Shown one piece after another: positions 16,781 through 24,239 of a DNA stretch of 64,000 nucleotides. The stretch covers positions 62,001 to 126,000 of the forward strand of contig CAWAYQ010000009.1 in the NCBI GenBank assembly GCA_963786225.1, in the 5' to 3' direction. Source of the DNA: Flaviflagellibacter sp963786225 (GTDB lineage Bacteria; Pseudomonadota; Alphaproteobacteria; Rhizobiales; Methylopilaceae). The notes beneath the pieces are model-generated. The model ran no database searches, was not told where the DNA came from, and saw only the letters and a list, made by a program, of their open reading frames with translations. Numbering within the stretch: position 1 is the first letter of the stretch; each line of letters starts with the position of its first letter. Position numbers and translations under genes: made by a program.

Positions 16781-17643
16781 GCTGCGCTCGCGGCAAAGAT
16801 CGTGGGATCGAACCGGCCTTCGAACTCGGTCTCGACCGGCCCGGTCATCAAGATGTGGTCGTCCGCCTCCCGCCAGAGAATGTGCAGCGGCCCGCCGGGC
16901 AGGGTCACGGTGACGGAGCGCCCCGTGCGCCTGGTGCGCGCCGCCGACACCGCCGCCGCGCAGGCCGCCGTGCCGCAGGCGCGCGTCAGCCCGGCGCCGC
17001 GCTCCCAGACCTTGAGCGTCATCGCGTCAGGCGCGGTGACATGGGCGAGCGAGATGTTGGCGCGCTCGGGAAAGACCGGATGGTTTTCGAGCAGCGGACC
17101 GAAACGGCCGAGATCGTAGGCATTCACGTCGTCGACCCAGAAGACCGCATGCGGATTGCCGACATTCACGACCGACGGCGAATGCAGGATCGGTGCGTCG
17201 ATCGGCCCGATCTGGAGTTCGATGGCGCGGGTGTCGCTGAATTCCTCGGCGAGCGGGATATCCTGCCAGCCGAAGCGGGGGGCTCCCATATCAACGGTGA
17301 TCGTCCGAGGCGCGGCTCCGGCTGTTGCGATCAATGGCCCCGCCTTGGTGGAGATCGTCAGGCGGTCCCGCCCGGTTTCCTGCATCACGAGCCAGGCCAC
17401 GCAGCGCGTGCCGTTGCCGCAGGCGGACGATTCCGAGCCGTCATTGTTCAGGATGAGCGTCGAAAGATCGGTGCCACGCCCCGGCTCGAGTGTCATCAGC
17501 TGGTCGAACGTCAGGCCCGAAGCATGGATAGCGCGCGCCTCGTCCGGCGTCGGCGCCGGCGTGCCGTCGCGCAGATCCACGATCAGGATCTCGTTGCCGA
17601 GTCCGTTCATCTTTACGAAAGCACGGTTCGCGAAAGCGCTCAT
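16777..17643 (-). CDS. dapF: Diaminopimelate epimerase
   Basis: Converts LL-diaminopimelate to meso-diaminopimelate for lysine and peptidoglycan synthesis, in the cytosol. 288 residues. The two catalytic cysteines are visible in SSACGNGTRCVAW (near residue 80) and TRACGTAACAAA (near 227), and FVKMNGLGNEILIVD is the conserved N-terminus. It is first in the minus-strand run dapF-mtaB-ftsY-ispZ, and its stop overlaps the mtaB ATG. The ATG at 17643 leaves 86 bp to the divergent Pr6Pr gene. Confidence 0.97.
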   Translation of the reverse strand: MSAFANRAFVKMNGLGNEILIVDLRDGTPAPTPDEARAIHASGLTFDQLMTLEPGRGTDLSTLILNNDGSESSACGNGTRCVAWLVMQETGRDRLTISTKAGPLIATAGAAPRTITVDMGAPRFGWQDIPLAEEFSDTRAIELQIGPIDAPILHSPSVVNVGNPHAVFWVDDVNAYDLGRFGPLLENHPVFPERANISLAHVTAPDAMTLKVWERGAGLTRACGTAACAAAVSAARTRRTGRSVTVTLPGGPLHILWREADDHILMTGPVETEFEGRFDPTIFAASAA

Positions 17644-17729
17644 ATCCCGGCTTATATGGCCAATGGGTGTGACGGCGCTAGGCGGGGGCCCCTTGCCAGA
17701 GCACGCTCCTGCCGGGAAGATCGCGCTCG

Positions 17730-18374
17730 ATGTCAGCCGCCCGTATCCTGACCTGGACCGGCTTTCTGATCGGCGGAGCCGGGCTCGCGCTTCAGTTCAG
17801 CCTGTCGATCCCCGCCCGGATCGGGCCGGACGGTGGTCTTTTCGGCTCGCTCGTCTCGTTCTTTTCCTACTTCACGATCCTCAGCAACAGTGCGCTCGTC
17901 CTGGTCTATGCCTCGGAACTGACCTTCGCGCCGGCGCTCGATGTGTTCCGGCGACCAGTGACGCGCGGGATGATGGCGGCGGCGATCCTGCTCGTCATGG
18001 CATTCTATCATTTCATGATCGCCCCATCGATGAACCATCAGGGCGCGTGGAAGGTGGCCAATGCCATTCTCCATTACATCTGCCCGACGCTCTATGTCGG
18101 GTGGTGGCTGTGGGTCGTCCGGCACGGCGCACTGACCTGGCGCAACATCCCGGCCATGATCGGGCCGCTGCTGCTCTATCTGCCCTATGCGCTGACGATC
18201 GGCGGCCTGACGGGGCGCTATCCTTATAAGATCCTCGAAGTGAACCGGCTCGGCTACGGCCAGGTCGCGATCAATTCGGCCATGGTTGCCGTGGGCCTGC
18301 TCGCGCTCTGTGCGCTGATTGTCGGGCTGGACTGGATACTCGCCCTCAGAGCTCGAAAACCTGACCCGGCCTGA
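17730..18374 (+). CDS. Pr6Pr family membrane protein
   Basis: Integral membrane protein of 214 residues with about six hydrophobic segments. It matches the Pr6Pr (FAR-17a/AIG1-related) pattern: an opening helix, LVSFFSYFTILSNSALVLVY near residues 40-60, AILHYICPTLYVGWWLWVVRHG near 112-132, then LLLYLPYALTIGGLTGRYPYKILEVNRLGYGQVAINS. The two histidines HY and the RYPY segment are typical. Its role in bacteria is unknown. It is divergent from dapF, and its 3' end overlaps the convergent hydrolase gene by 29 bp. Confidence 0.8.
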   Translation: MSAARILTWTGFLIGGAGLALQFSLSIPARIGPDGGLFGSLVSFFSYFTILSNSALVLVYASELTFAPALDVFRRPVTRGMMAAAILLVMAFYHFMIAPSMNHQGAWKVANAILHYICPTLYVGWWLWVVRHGALTWRNIPAMIGPLLLYLPYALTIGGLTGRYPYKILEVNRLGYGQVAINSAMVAVGLLALCALIVGLDWILALRARKPDPA

Positions 18375-19404
18375 GCGCGAGAAACCGCTCCGCTGCGATC
18401 CCGGCTGCCGTGCGGGCTTCGGCAAGGGCCTGTTCGGGCGCATCGACCGCTTCGGCGGTCAGCTGGAACGTGCCCCAGTGATGGCCCAAAGCCTGCTCGA
18501 CGCCGAGATCCTGCATCGCACGCACGGCTTCCTCGGGGTTCATATGGTTCGACTGCATGAACCAGCGCGGCTCGTAGGCGCCGATAGGAAGAAGGGCCAG
18601 CCGGAACGGGCCGTAGGCCTCGCGATGGGCGCGGAAATTCATGCCCTCGGCATAGGCCGAATCCCCGACATGGTAGAGTCGGCCTTCCGGCGTCTCGATC
18701 ACGAAACTTGCCCAGAGCGCCTTCCGCCGGTCGCCGAGCCCGCGCGCCGACCAATGAGCCGTCGGAACGGGCGTCACGGCGAGGCCCGGAGCAAGCTCCA
18801 CCCGCTCGCCCCAATCGTGGGCCTCGGCCCTGATGGCGGGGTCGTGCGCCCTCATGATCGTGTCGTTGCCGAGCGGGGTCACAATGCGGGGCGCGTCCCG
18901 CGCGACGAGCCGCGCCAGGGTCGCCACGTCGAGATGGTCGTAATGGTTATGGGTGACGAGAACGGCGTGAATTTTCGGCAGATCGTCGAAGGCCACGCCC
19001 GGCGGATTGACCCGTTTCGGTCCGGCGAGGGTGAACGGCGAGGCCCGCTCGGACAGGACCGGATCGATCAGCATGTTCACGCCCGCGATCTGGATCAGAT
19101 AGCTGGCATGGCCGATCAGGGTGACGCGGAGCGTATCGGAGGATGGCGGCGGCGTGTCCTTGAACGGGCTCGGCCAGACCTCCGGCCAGGCGGCCCGCTT
19201 CTCCAGAACCAGAAAGCGCAGAAGGTCCGCCCGGCTCTTGTCGACCGAAAGGCCCGGATTGAAGAACTGCACCCCATCGAAATGGTCCGAAACCGGACCG
19301 GAATAATAAGGGTTCCGTTCGGCGTTCCAGCGGCTCCAGCCGAAAAGCCCCCCGGCAAGAAGAGCGGGGGCTGCGAGGAGCTTGAGAGTGGCGCGACGGT
19401 TCAT
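18346..19404 (-). CDS. MBL-fold metal-dependent hydrolase (NAPE-PLD-like), exported or membrane-anchored
   Basis: Metallo-beta-lactamase-fold hydrolase, 352 residues. The N-terminus MNRRATLKLLAAPALLAGG looks like a Tat or uncleaved membrane signal. The metal site is seen in VLVTHNHYDHLD (HxHxDH, about residues 146-157), with further ligands in TAHWSARG, HVGDSAYAEG and LGHHWGTF. The HVGDSAY and TAHWS blocks group it with the NAPE-PLD/UlaG-like branch, which includes phospholipase D-type and lactonase enzymes; the substrate here is unknown. I start it at ATG 19404, since the open frame further upstream runs antisense through the next gene. Its end overlaps the Pr6Pr gene by 29 bp tail-to-tail. 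Confidence 0.85.
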   Translation of the reverse strand: MNRRATLKLLAAPALLAGGLFGWSRWNAERNPYYSGPVSDHFDGVQFFNPGLSVDKSRADLLRFLVLEKRAAWPEVWPSPFKDTPPPSSDTLRVTLIGHASYLIQIAGVNMLIDPVLSERASPFTLAGPKRVNPPGVAFDDLPKIHAVLVTHNHYDHLDVATLARLVARDAPRIVTPLGNDTIMRAHDPAIRAEAHDWGERVELAPGLAVTPVPTAHWSARGLGDRRKALWASFVIETPEGRLYHVGDSAYAEGMNFRAHREAYGPFRLALLPIGAYEPRWFMQSNHMNPEEAVRAMQDLGVEQALGHHWGTFQLTAEAVDAPEQALAEARTAAGIAAERFLALRPGQVFEL

Positions 19405-19473
19405 GGGCGTCCGGGCGGGTTCGATGTGCGGGAAACACCTTTCGGCTCCACGCGTTGATGCCAAGGTGGTGAC

Positions 19474-19974
19474 ATGATCGAGTTTCTGCAAATCCTGACC
19501 ATTCTGATCGTCGCTGTGCTGCTGGCGCCGACCCTCGGCCATGCGCTGGAAATGCCGGGCAAAATGCGGCTGGACCGCGAAGCCTATTTCGCCACCCAGA
19601 CGATCTACTGGCCGGGCTTCACCGTGGTCGGCGGCGCGGCGGAGATCCTCAGCATCATCGCGACCCTGGCTTTGGTGGTTCTGACGCCGACGGGCAGCCT
19701 GGATTTCTGGCTCGTGCTCGGCGCCTTCCTCCTGGCCGCCGGCCTGCATGCCATCTACTGGGTCGTCGTCCACCCGGTTAACAAAACGTGGGTCCAGCAC
19801 ATAGATCTGAAGGGCGGCAGCCGGAGCTTCTTTGAGATCGGAAGGGCGGCCGGATTGCCCGCGGCCGGCTGGAAGAGGTTGCGCGACCGCTGGGAATACG
19901 CCCATGCCGTGCGCGCGGGCATGACTTTGGCGGCGCTTGCTCTCGTTGCGACCGCAGCGGTCGTGGAGGGCTGA
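19474..19974 (+). CDS. DUF1772-like four-helix membrane protein
   Basis: Membrane protein of 166 residues with four predicted helices (about residues 4-24, 50-72, 80-102 and 143-162). The segments APTLGHALEMPGKMRLD and WVVVHPVNKTW resemble DUF1772/anthrone-oxygenase-like proteins, but the match is by eye and only moderate. No catalytic residues can be claimed. It is divergent from the MBL hydrolase (69 bp) and upstream of ffh; a promoter-like pair for ffh begins just after its stop, so it is probably a separate transcription unit. Confidence 0.6.
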   Translation: MIEFLQILTILIVAVLLAPTLGHALEMPGKMRLDREAYFATQTIYWPGFTVVGGAAEILSIIATLALVVLTPTGSLDFWLVLGAFLLAAGLHAIYWVVVHPVNKTWVQHIDLKGGSRSFFEIGRAAGLPAAGWKRLRDRWEYAHAVRAGMTLAALALVATAAVVEG

Positions 19975-19988
19975 AAGGCCCGGTTTCC

Positions 19989-20017
19989 TTGACTCCGCCC
20001 CCTCCGGCGCGCTACTT
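19989..20017 (+). promoter_or_regulatory. Candidate promoter for ffh
   Basis: TTGACT (19989-19994), a 17-bp spacer, then CTACTT (20012-20017). The -35 is good and the -10 weak. It would give an ffh leader of about 120 nt that contains the hairpins listed next. Confidence 0.4.
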
Positions 20018-20056
20018 CCGGCCCGTTCTCAAGCGACCCGACGCCTGAGCAACCGC

Positions 20057-20115
20057 CCGGCCCGAGAGGCCGGAGGTCAACGCCCGACAGCGCTGTGCGC
20101 CCTCGGGCGCGTTTT
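20057..20115 (+). promoter_or_regulatory. Structured 5' leader of ffh with terminator-like hairpin
   Basis: Two compact perfect hairpins lie in the ffh leader. CCGGCC with loop CGAGA is at 20057-20073; GCGCC with loop CTCG is at 20097-20110 and is followed directly by GTTTT. The second resembles a rho-independent terminator placed about 35 nt before the ffh ATG. An ffh leader RNA motif has been described in other Alphaproteobacteria; I cannot tell whether this is the same structure. Confidence 0.4.
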
Positions 20116-20146
20116 GCGTTGGGATGTCCCGGGACAGAGGTAACCG

Positions 20147-21691
20147 ATGTTCGAGACCCTTCAGGAACGCCTTTCCGGCGTACTCGACAAGCTCCGCGGG
20201 CGCGGCTCTCTCTCCGAGGCCGATGTCGGCGAAGCCATGCGCGAAGTGCGCCGCGCGCTGCTCGAGGCCGATGTCGCGCTCGATGTCGTCCGCGATTTCA
20301 TCGCCCGGGTGACGGAGCAAGCGATCGGCGCGACGGTCGTCAAATCCGTGACGCCCGGCCAGATGGTCGTCAAGATCGTTCATGACGAGCTCGTCAATAC
20401 GCTCGGTGCGGACAACCAGCCGATTTCGCTGATGGCGGCGGCGCCCGTTCCGATCCTGATGGTCGGTCTCCAGGGTTCGGGCAAGACCACGACGACCGCC
20501 AAGATCGCCAAGCGCCTGCAGGACCGGGACAAGAAGAAGGTCCTGATGGCCTCGCTCGACACCCGCCGTCCGGCGGCGATGGAGCAGCTGGCCGTTCTCG
20601 GCACGCAGGTCGGCGTGCAGACGCTTCCGATCGTCGCCGGTCAGTCGGCGGTCCAGATCGCGCAGCGCGCGATCAACGCGGCCAAGCTCGGCGGCTACGA
20701 TGTCGTCATCCTCGATACCGCCGGTCGCACCACTTTGGACGAGACCTTGATGGCCGAGGCCGTCGAGGTGAAGAAGGCCACCGGCCCGCACGAGGTTCTG
20801 CTCGTCGCCGACGCGCTGACCGGCCAGGATGCGGTCGTGACCGCGCGCGCGTTCGATGCGGCGCTCGGCATTACCGGACTTGTCCTGACGCGTGTCGACG
20901 GCGACGGCCGCGGCGGTGCGGCCCTTTCCATGCGTGCGGTCACCGGCAAGCCGATCAAGCTGATCGGCGTCGGCGAAAAGATGGATGCGCTCGAGGACTT
21001 CGATCCCTCGCGCATCGCCGGACGCATTCTCGGCATGGGCGACGTCGTCGCCCTCGTCGAACGCGCGGCCGAGCAGATCGACGCCGAAAAGGCGGCCAAG
21101 GCCGCCGAGCGGATGCGCAAGGGTCAGTTCGACCTGAACGATCTGAAGGAACAGCTCAACCAGATGCAGCGCATGGGCGGCATGTCCGGCGTGATGAGCC
21201 TGTTGCCCGGAATGGGCCAGATCAAGAAGCAGATGGACGCGGCGAACATCGACGAGAAGCTGCTGAAGCGTCAGGCCGCGATCATCGACTCGATGACAAA
21301 GGCCGAGCGCAAGAACCCCGATCTCCTGAAGGCGTCGCGCAAGAAGCGCGTCGCGGCCGGCTCCGGCTCGAAGGTCGAGGACGTCAATCGGCTGCTGAAA
21401 ATGCACCGGCAGATGGCCGACATGATGAAGATGATGGGCAAAGGCGGACGCGGCGGCGGCCTTGCGGGCCTCGCCGGCAAGCTCGGCATGGGCATGCCCC
21501 CGGGCGCGATGCCGCCGGGCATGGATCCCAATGCGCTGAAGCAGCTCGCCAAAGGCGGCATGCCTCAGCTTCCGCCGGGCGGAATGCCCGGCCTGCCTCC
21601 CAATTTCCCCGGCGCACCGGGTGGTCTTCCGGGCCTTGGCGGCCCGAAACTGCCCGGCCTCGGCGGCAATCCGTTTGGAAAGAAGAAGTGA
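20147..21691 (+). CDS. ffh: Signal recognition particle protein Ffh (SRP54)
   Basis: GTPase subunit of SRP that binds signal sequences on ribosomes together with 4.5S RNA. 514 residues. N domain begins MFETLQERLSGVLDKLRGRG. The G domain holds G1 GLQGSGKTTTTAKIAKRL (about residues 107-124), DTRRPAAMEQL, G3 DTAGRTTLDE and G4 TRVDGDGRGGA. The M domain starts near 310 and carries the RNA-binding block around SMTKAERKNPDLLKASRKKRVAAGSG plus many methionines. It ends in a long Gly/Pro/Met-rich tail (about 430-514), longer than in E. coli and usual in this order. A clear SD (AGAGGT) precedes the ATG. First gene of the ffh-rpsP-rimM-trmD-rplS run. Confidence 0.97.
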   Translation: MFETLQERLSGVLDKLRGRGSLSEADVGEAMREVRRALLEADVALDVVRDFIARVTEQAIGATVVKSVTPGQMVVKIVHDELVNTLGADNQPISLMAAAPVPILMVGLQGSGKTTTTAKIAKRLQDRDKKKVLMASLDTRRPAAMEQLAVLGTQVGVQTLPIVAGQSAVQIAQRAINAAKLGGYDVVILDTAGRTTLDETLMAEAVEVKKATGPHEVLLVADALTGQDAVVTARAFDAALGITGLVLTRVDGDGRGGAALSMRAVTGKPIKLIGVGEKMDALEDFDPSRIAGRILGMGDVVALVERAAEQIDAEKAAKAAERMRKGQFDLNDLKEQLNQMQRMGGMSGVMSLLPGMGQIKKQMDAANIDEKLLKRQAAIIDSMTKAERKNPDLLKASRKKRVAAGSGSKVEDVNRLLKMHRQMADMMKMMGKGGRGGGLAGLAGKLGMGMPPGAMPPGMDPNALKQLAKGGMPQLPPGGMPGLPPNFPGAPGGLPGLGGPKLPGLGGNPFGKKK

Positions 21692-21733
21692 ATTCGGCCA
21701 TCGGCCGTACCTACAAGTGAATGGAGAACTGAT

Positions 21734-22174
21734 ATGTCCCTGAAGATTCGTATGTCCCGCGGCGGCGCCAAGAAGCGTCCGTTCTACCGCATCGTCGTCG
21801 CCGACTCACGCTACCCGCGCGACGGCCGTTTCATTGACAAGGTCGGCACGTACAACCCGCTTCTGCCCAAGACCGCCGAGCGCGTCGTGCTCGATCTCGA
21901 CAGGGTCAAGGAATGGCTCGCCAAGGGCGCGACGCCGTCCGACCGCGTCGCCCGCTTCCTCGACGAGAAGGGCCTTCTGAAGCGTAAGGGCCGCAACAAC
22001 CCCGAAAAGGCGCTGCCGAAGAAGAAGGCGCAGGAACGCGCCGCCGCCGGCGTCGCCGCCGACGAGGCGAGGGTTGCCGCTGCCGCCGCCGAGGCGGAAG
22101 CCAAGGCCGCCGCTGCCGCCGCCCCGGCTCCCGAGCCCGAGGCAGCCCCTGTCGCCGAGCCGGCTGAAGGCTGA
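21734..22174 (+). CDS. rpsP: 30S ribosomal protein S16
   Basis: Small-subunit ribosomal protein S16, 146 residues. The conserved part is residues 1-85: MSLKIRMSRGGAKKRPFYRIVVADSR and the GTYNPLLPKT segment. A C-terminal extension of about 50 residues is rich in Ala, Glu and Pro, as in other Alphaproteobacteria. GGAGAA lies 6 nt before the ATG. It is followed by rimM after 10 bp. Confidence 0.97.
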   Translation: MSLKIRMSRGGAKKRPFYRIVVADSRYPRDGRFIDKVGTYNPLLPKTAERVVLDLDRVKEWLAKGATPSDRVARFLDEKGLLKRKGRNNPEKALPKKKAQERAAAGVAADEARVAAAAAEAEAKAAAAAAPAPEPEAAPVAEPAEG

Positions 22175-22184
22175 TCGCGCTTAC

Positions 22185-22727
22185 ATGCCTCCCGCCCGCA
22201 TCCTGGTCGGCGTCATAGGCGCGCCGCACGGCGTGCGGGGGGAGATGCGTGTGAAGCCGTTCACCGAGGAGCCGCTGGCGCTGAAGCGCTACGGCGCCCT
22301 GGAGAGCGAAGACGGCAAGCAGCGCTTCGCGGTCGTCACCGCGCGGCTGCAGGGCGATATGGTGATCGCCAAGTTCGACGGCGTGTCGGACCGCGACCGC
22401 GCCGCCGCCCTCACCAATATCCGCCTTTACGTACCGCGCGAGCGACTCCCCGAGCCCGAGCCGGACGAATTTTACCACGCCGACCTGATCGGGCTCCGCG
22501 TCGAGACCGAAGGGGCCGAAGTCATCGGCACCGTCGCCGCCGTGCAGAATTTCGGCGCCGGGGATCTCCTCGAAATAGCCCGCACCGGCCGGGACTCGGT
22601 CCACATCCCCTTCACCGACGACTTCGTGCCCCTGGTCGATATCGCCGGGGGACGCGTCGTCATCGCGCCGCCGGACGGGCTTCTCGACGACACCGCCGAG
22701 AACCGGGATGAGGAGCGCGAGCCGTGA
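22185..22727 (+). CDS. rimM: Ribosome maturation factor RimM
   Basis: Cytosolic assembly factor for the 30S subunit head that binds S19; 180 residues. The N-terminal RimM beta-barrel starts ILVGVIGAPHGVRGEMRVKPFTEEP. The C-terminal PRC-barrel begins about residue 95, with EFYHADLIGLRVETEG and HIPFTDDFVPLVDIAGGRVVI. I start at ATG 22185 because the family N-terminus begins there, although no strong SD is seen; coupling to rpsP, 10 bp upstream, is likely. The stop overlaps the GTG start of trmD. Confidence 0.95.
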   Translation: MPPARILVGVIGAPHGVRGEMRVKPFTEEPLALKRYGALESEDGKQRFAVVTARLQGDMVIAKFDGVSDRDRAAALTNIRLYVPRERLPEPEPDEFYHADLIGLRVETEGAEVIGTVAAVQNFGAGDLLEIARTGRDSVHIPFTDDFVPLVDIAGGRVVIAPPDGLLDDTAENRDEEREP

Positions 22728-23455
22728 CGTGGCGCGCGACGCTCGTCACGTTGTTTCCCGATATGTTTCCGGGTCCGCTCGGCATCTCGCTCGCCGGCCG
22801 CGCGCTGGACAGCGGCGCGTGGGTGCTGAACACGGTCAATCCGCGCGATTTCGCGACCGACAAACACCGCAGCGTCGACGACACGCCGTTCGGCGGCGGG
22901 CCGGGCATGGTGCTGAGGCCGGATGTGCTGGCCGCGGCCATCGCGGCGGCCGCGCCTGACGGCGATGCGCGCCCGAAACTGCTGATGACCCCGCGTGGGA
23001 CGCCGCTGACGCAGGAGCGGGTCCGGGCCCTGGCCGCCGGCCCCGGCGCGATCATGGTCTGCGGGCGGTTCGAAGGGGTGGATGAGCGGGTGATCGCGGC
23101 CTGCGGGCTGGAGGAGATTTCCGTCGGCGACGTCGTGCTGTCGGGGGGAGAACCTGCGGCCCTTCTCGTCCTCGACGCCTGCATCCGGCTTCTGCCCGGA
23201 GTCATGGGTCATGACGGCTCGGGCGAGGACGAGAGCTTCGAGCGAAATCTCCTTGAATATCCGCAGTTTACCAAGCCGCAGGACTGGCGGGGCATGCCCG
23301 TTCCGGAGGTGCTGACCTCGGGCGATCACAGGGCCATCCGGGCCTGGCGTAAGCTTGAGGCCCTCAAGGCCACGCGTGCCCGCCGGCCGGATCTCTTTTC
23401 AAAATATGTCACTTCGCTTACGGCAGGCGTCGACAAGCCGCCGAAAACCGAGTAA
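22724..23455 (+). CDS. trmD: tRNA (guanine-N1)-methyltransferase TrmD
   Basis: Methylates G37 of tRNAs using SAM; cytosolic SPOUT homodimer of 243 residues. Conserved parts are the opening TLVTLFPDMFPGPLG, DTPFGGGPGMVLRPDVL (about residues 56-72), the trefoil-knot SAM site VGDVVLSGGEPAALLVLDA (about 133-151) and LEYPQFTKPQDWRGMPVPEVLTSGDH. The GTG start overlaps the rimM stop (GTGA), so translation is coupled. Confidence 0.97.
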   Translation: MTWRATLVTLFPDMFPGPLGISLAGRALDSGAWVLNTVNPRDFATDKHRSVDDTPFGGGPGMVLRPDVLAAAIAAAAPDGDARPKLLMTPRGTPLTQERVRALAAGPGAIMVCGRFEGVDERVIAACGLEEISVGDVVLSGGEPAALLVLDACIRLLPGVMGHDGSGEDESFERNLLEYPQFTKPQDWRGMPVPEVLTSGDHRAIRAWRKLEALKATRARRPDLFSKYVTSLTAGVDKPPKTE

Positions 23456-23529
23456 TAGCCGCCCCTCAATCGCGATTTATACAGATACAGCGCCCCCGAC
23501 TTTCGGGCGCGGCGCGCCGGAGAAGTATC

Positions 23530-23934
23530 ATGGCCATCGACATTATCCAGGAGCTCGACCGCGAGCAGATGGCGGTAGTTGCCGCCCAGCGGAAAATCCC
23601 GGATTTCGCTCCGGGCGACACGCTCCAGGTCAACGTGAAGGTTCGCGAAGGCGAACGTACCCGCGTTCAGGCCTATGAGGGTCTCTGCATCGCCAAGTCC
23701 GGCGGCGGCGTGAACGAAAGCTTCACCGTGCGGAAGATCTCCTACGGCGAGGGCGTCGAGCGCGTGTTCCCGCTCTATTCGCCGATTATCGACAGCGTGA
23801 AGGTTCTTCGCCGCGGCAAGGTCCGTCGCGCCAAGCTCTATTATCTTCGCGAGCTGCGCGGCAAGAAGGCCCGCATCACCGAGAAGAAGACCGAGCGCGA
23901 GCAGCCGGCAGCCAGCGAAGCCGCCGCGAGCTGA
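23530..23934 (+). CDS. rplS: 50S ribosomal protein L19
   Basis: Large-subunit protein L19 at the 30S-50S interface, 134 residues. Conserved motifs are FAPGDTLQVNVKVREGERTRVQAYEG, SFTVRKISYGEGVERVFPLYSP and GKVRRAKLYYLRELRGKKARI. It ends in a short acidic/Ala-rich tail. Last gene of the ffh-rplS run, followed at once by a strong terminator. Confidence 0.97.
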   Translation: MAIDIIQELDREQMAVVAAQRKIPDFAPGDTLQVNVKVREGERTRVQAYEGLCIAKSGGGVNESFTVRKISYGEGVERVFPLYSPIIDSVKVLRRGKVRRAKLYYLRELRGKKARITEKKTEREQPAASEAAAS

Positions 23935-23956
23935 TCCGTCGCAAGGACAGATTTTC

Positions 23957-23990
23957 AAAAAGCGCGGCTCAGGCCGCGCTTTTTTTGTTT
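23957..23990 (+). terminator. Rho-independent terminator after rplS
   Basis: Stem AAAAAGCGCGGC, loop TCAG, complement GCCGCGCTTTTT, then further T residues. It closes the ffh-rpsP-rimM-trmD-rplS unit and isolates it from the leuC leader. Confidence 0.95.
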
Positions 23991-24014
23991 CGACTTTGGT
24001 TTTTGACGCACCAT

Positions 24015-24043
24015 TTGTCGTCGCACTTTGGAATTGCTATATT
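24015..24043 (+). promoter_or_regulatory. Candidate promoter of leuC, start site at an ATG
   Basis: TTGTCG (24015-24020), 17 bp, TATATT (24038-24043). The expected transcription start, six to seven bases further, falls on the A of an ATG at 24050, so the message would begin with a start codon (leaderless). Confidence 0.5.
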
Positions 24044-24049
24044 CCGCCT

Positions 24050-24166
24050 ATGGCTTCGGCTCGCTCGACCCTTCTCTTCGCCTCGCTGCACGATCATGCG
24101 CGGCTGCCGGCCCGGTTCTTCGGCCGGTTCACGGCGGCTGCAGTCGCGGGTCTTCGTTCGCTCTGA
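24050..24166 (+). CDS. Putative leaderless leader peptide upstream of leuC
   Basis: A 38-codon frame, MASARSTLLFASLHDHAR... ending ...VAGLRSL, with no SD and with its ATG at the predicted +1. It holds seven leucine codons, including a Leu-Leu pair (CTT CTC) and Leu at the last sense codon. Its stop is three bases before a compact hairpin. The pattern fits transcription attenuation of leuC by leucyl-tRNA supply; leaderless leader peptides are known for the trp attenuator of rhizobia. The leucine density is modest, so the assignment is tentative. Confidence 0.4.
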   Translation: MASARSTLLFASLHDHARLPARFFGRFTAAAVAGLRSL

Positions 24167-24169
24167 TTT

Positions 24170-24192
24170 ACGGCCCCTGGCCGTGTGATTTT
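24170..24192 (+). terminator. Attenuator-like hairpin in the leuC leader
   Basis: Perfect 6-bp stem ACGGCC with triloop CCT (24170-24184), followed by GTGATTTT. A second small hairpin (GTCCGC, loop CTGC) lies about 10 bases further. The T-tract is short, so it would be a weak terminator. Confidence 0.4.
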
Positions 24193-24239
24193 CGTCCGCC
24201 TGCGCGGACATCCGAAGCGACCGACCGAAAGAAGACCCG

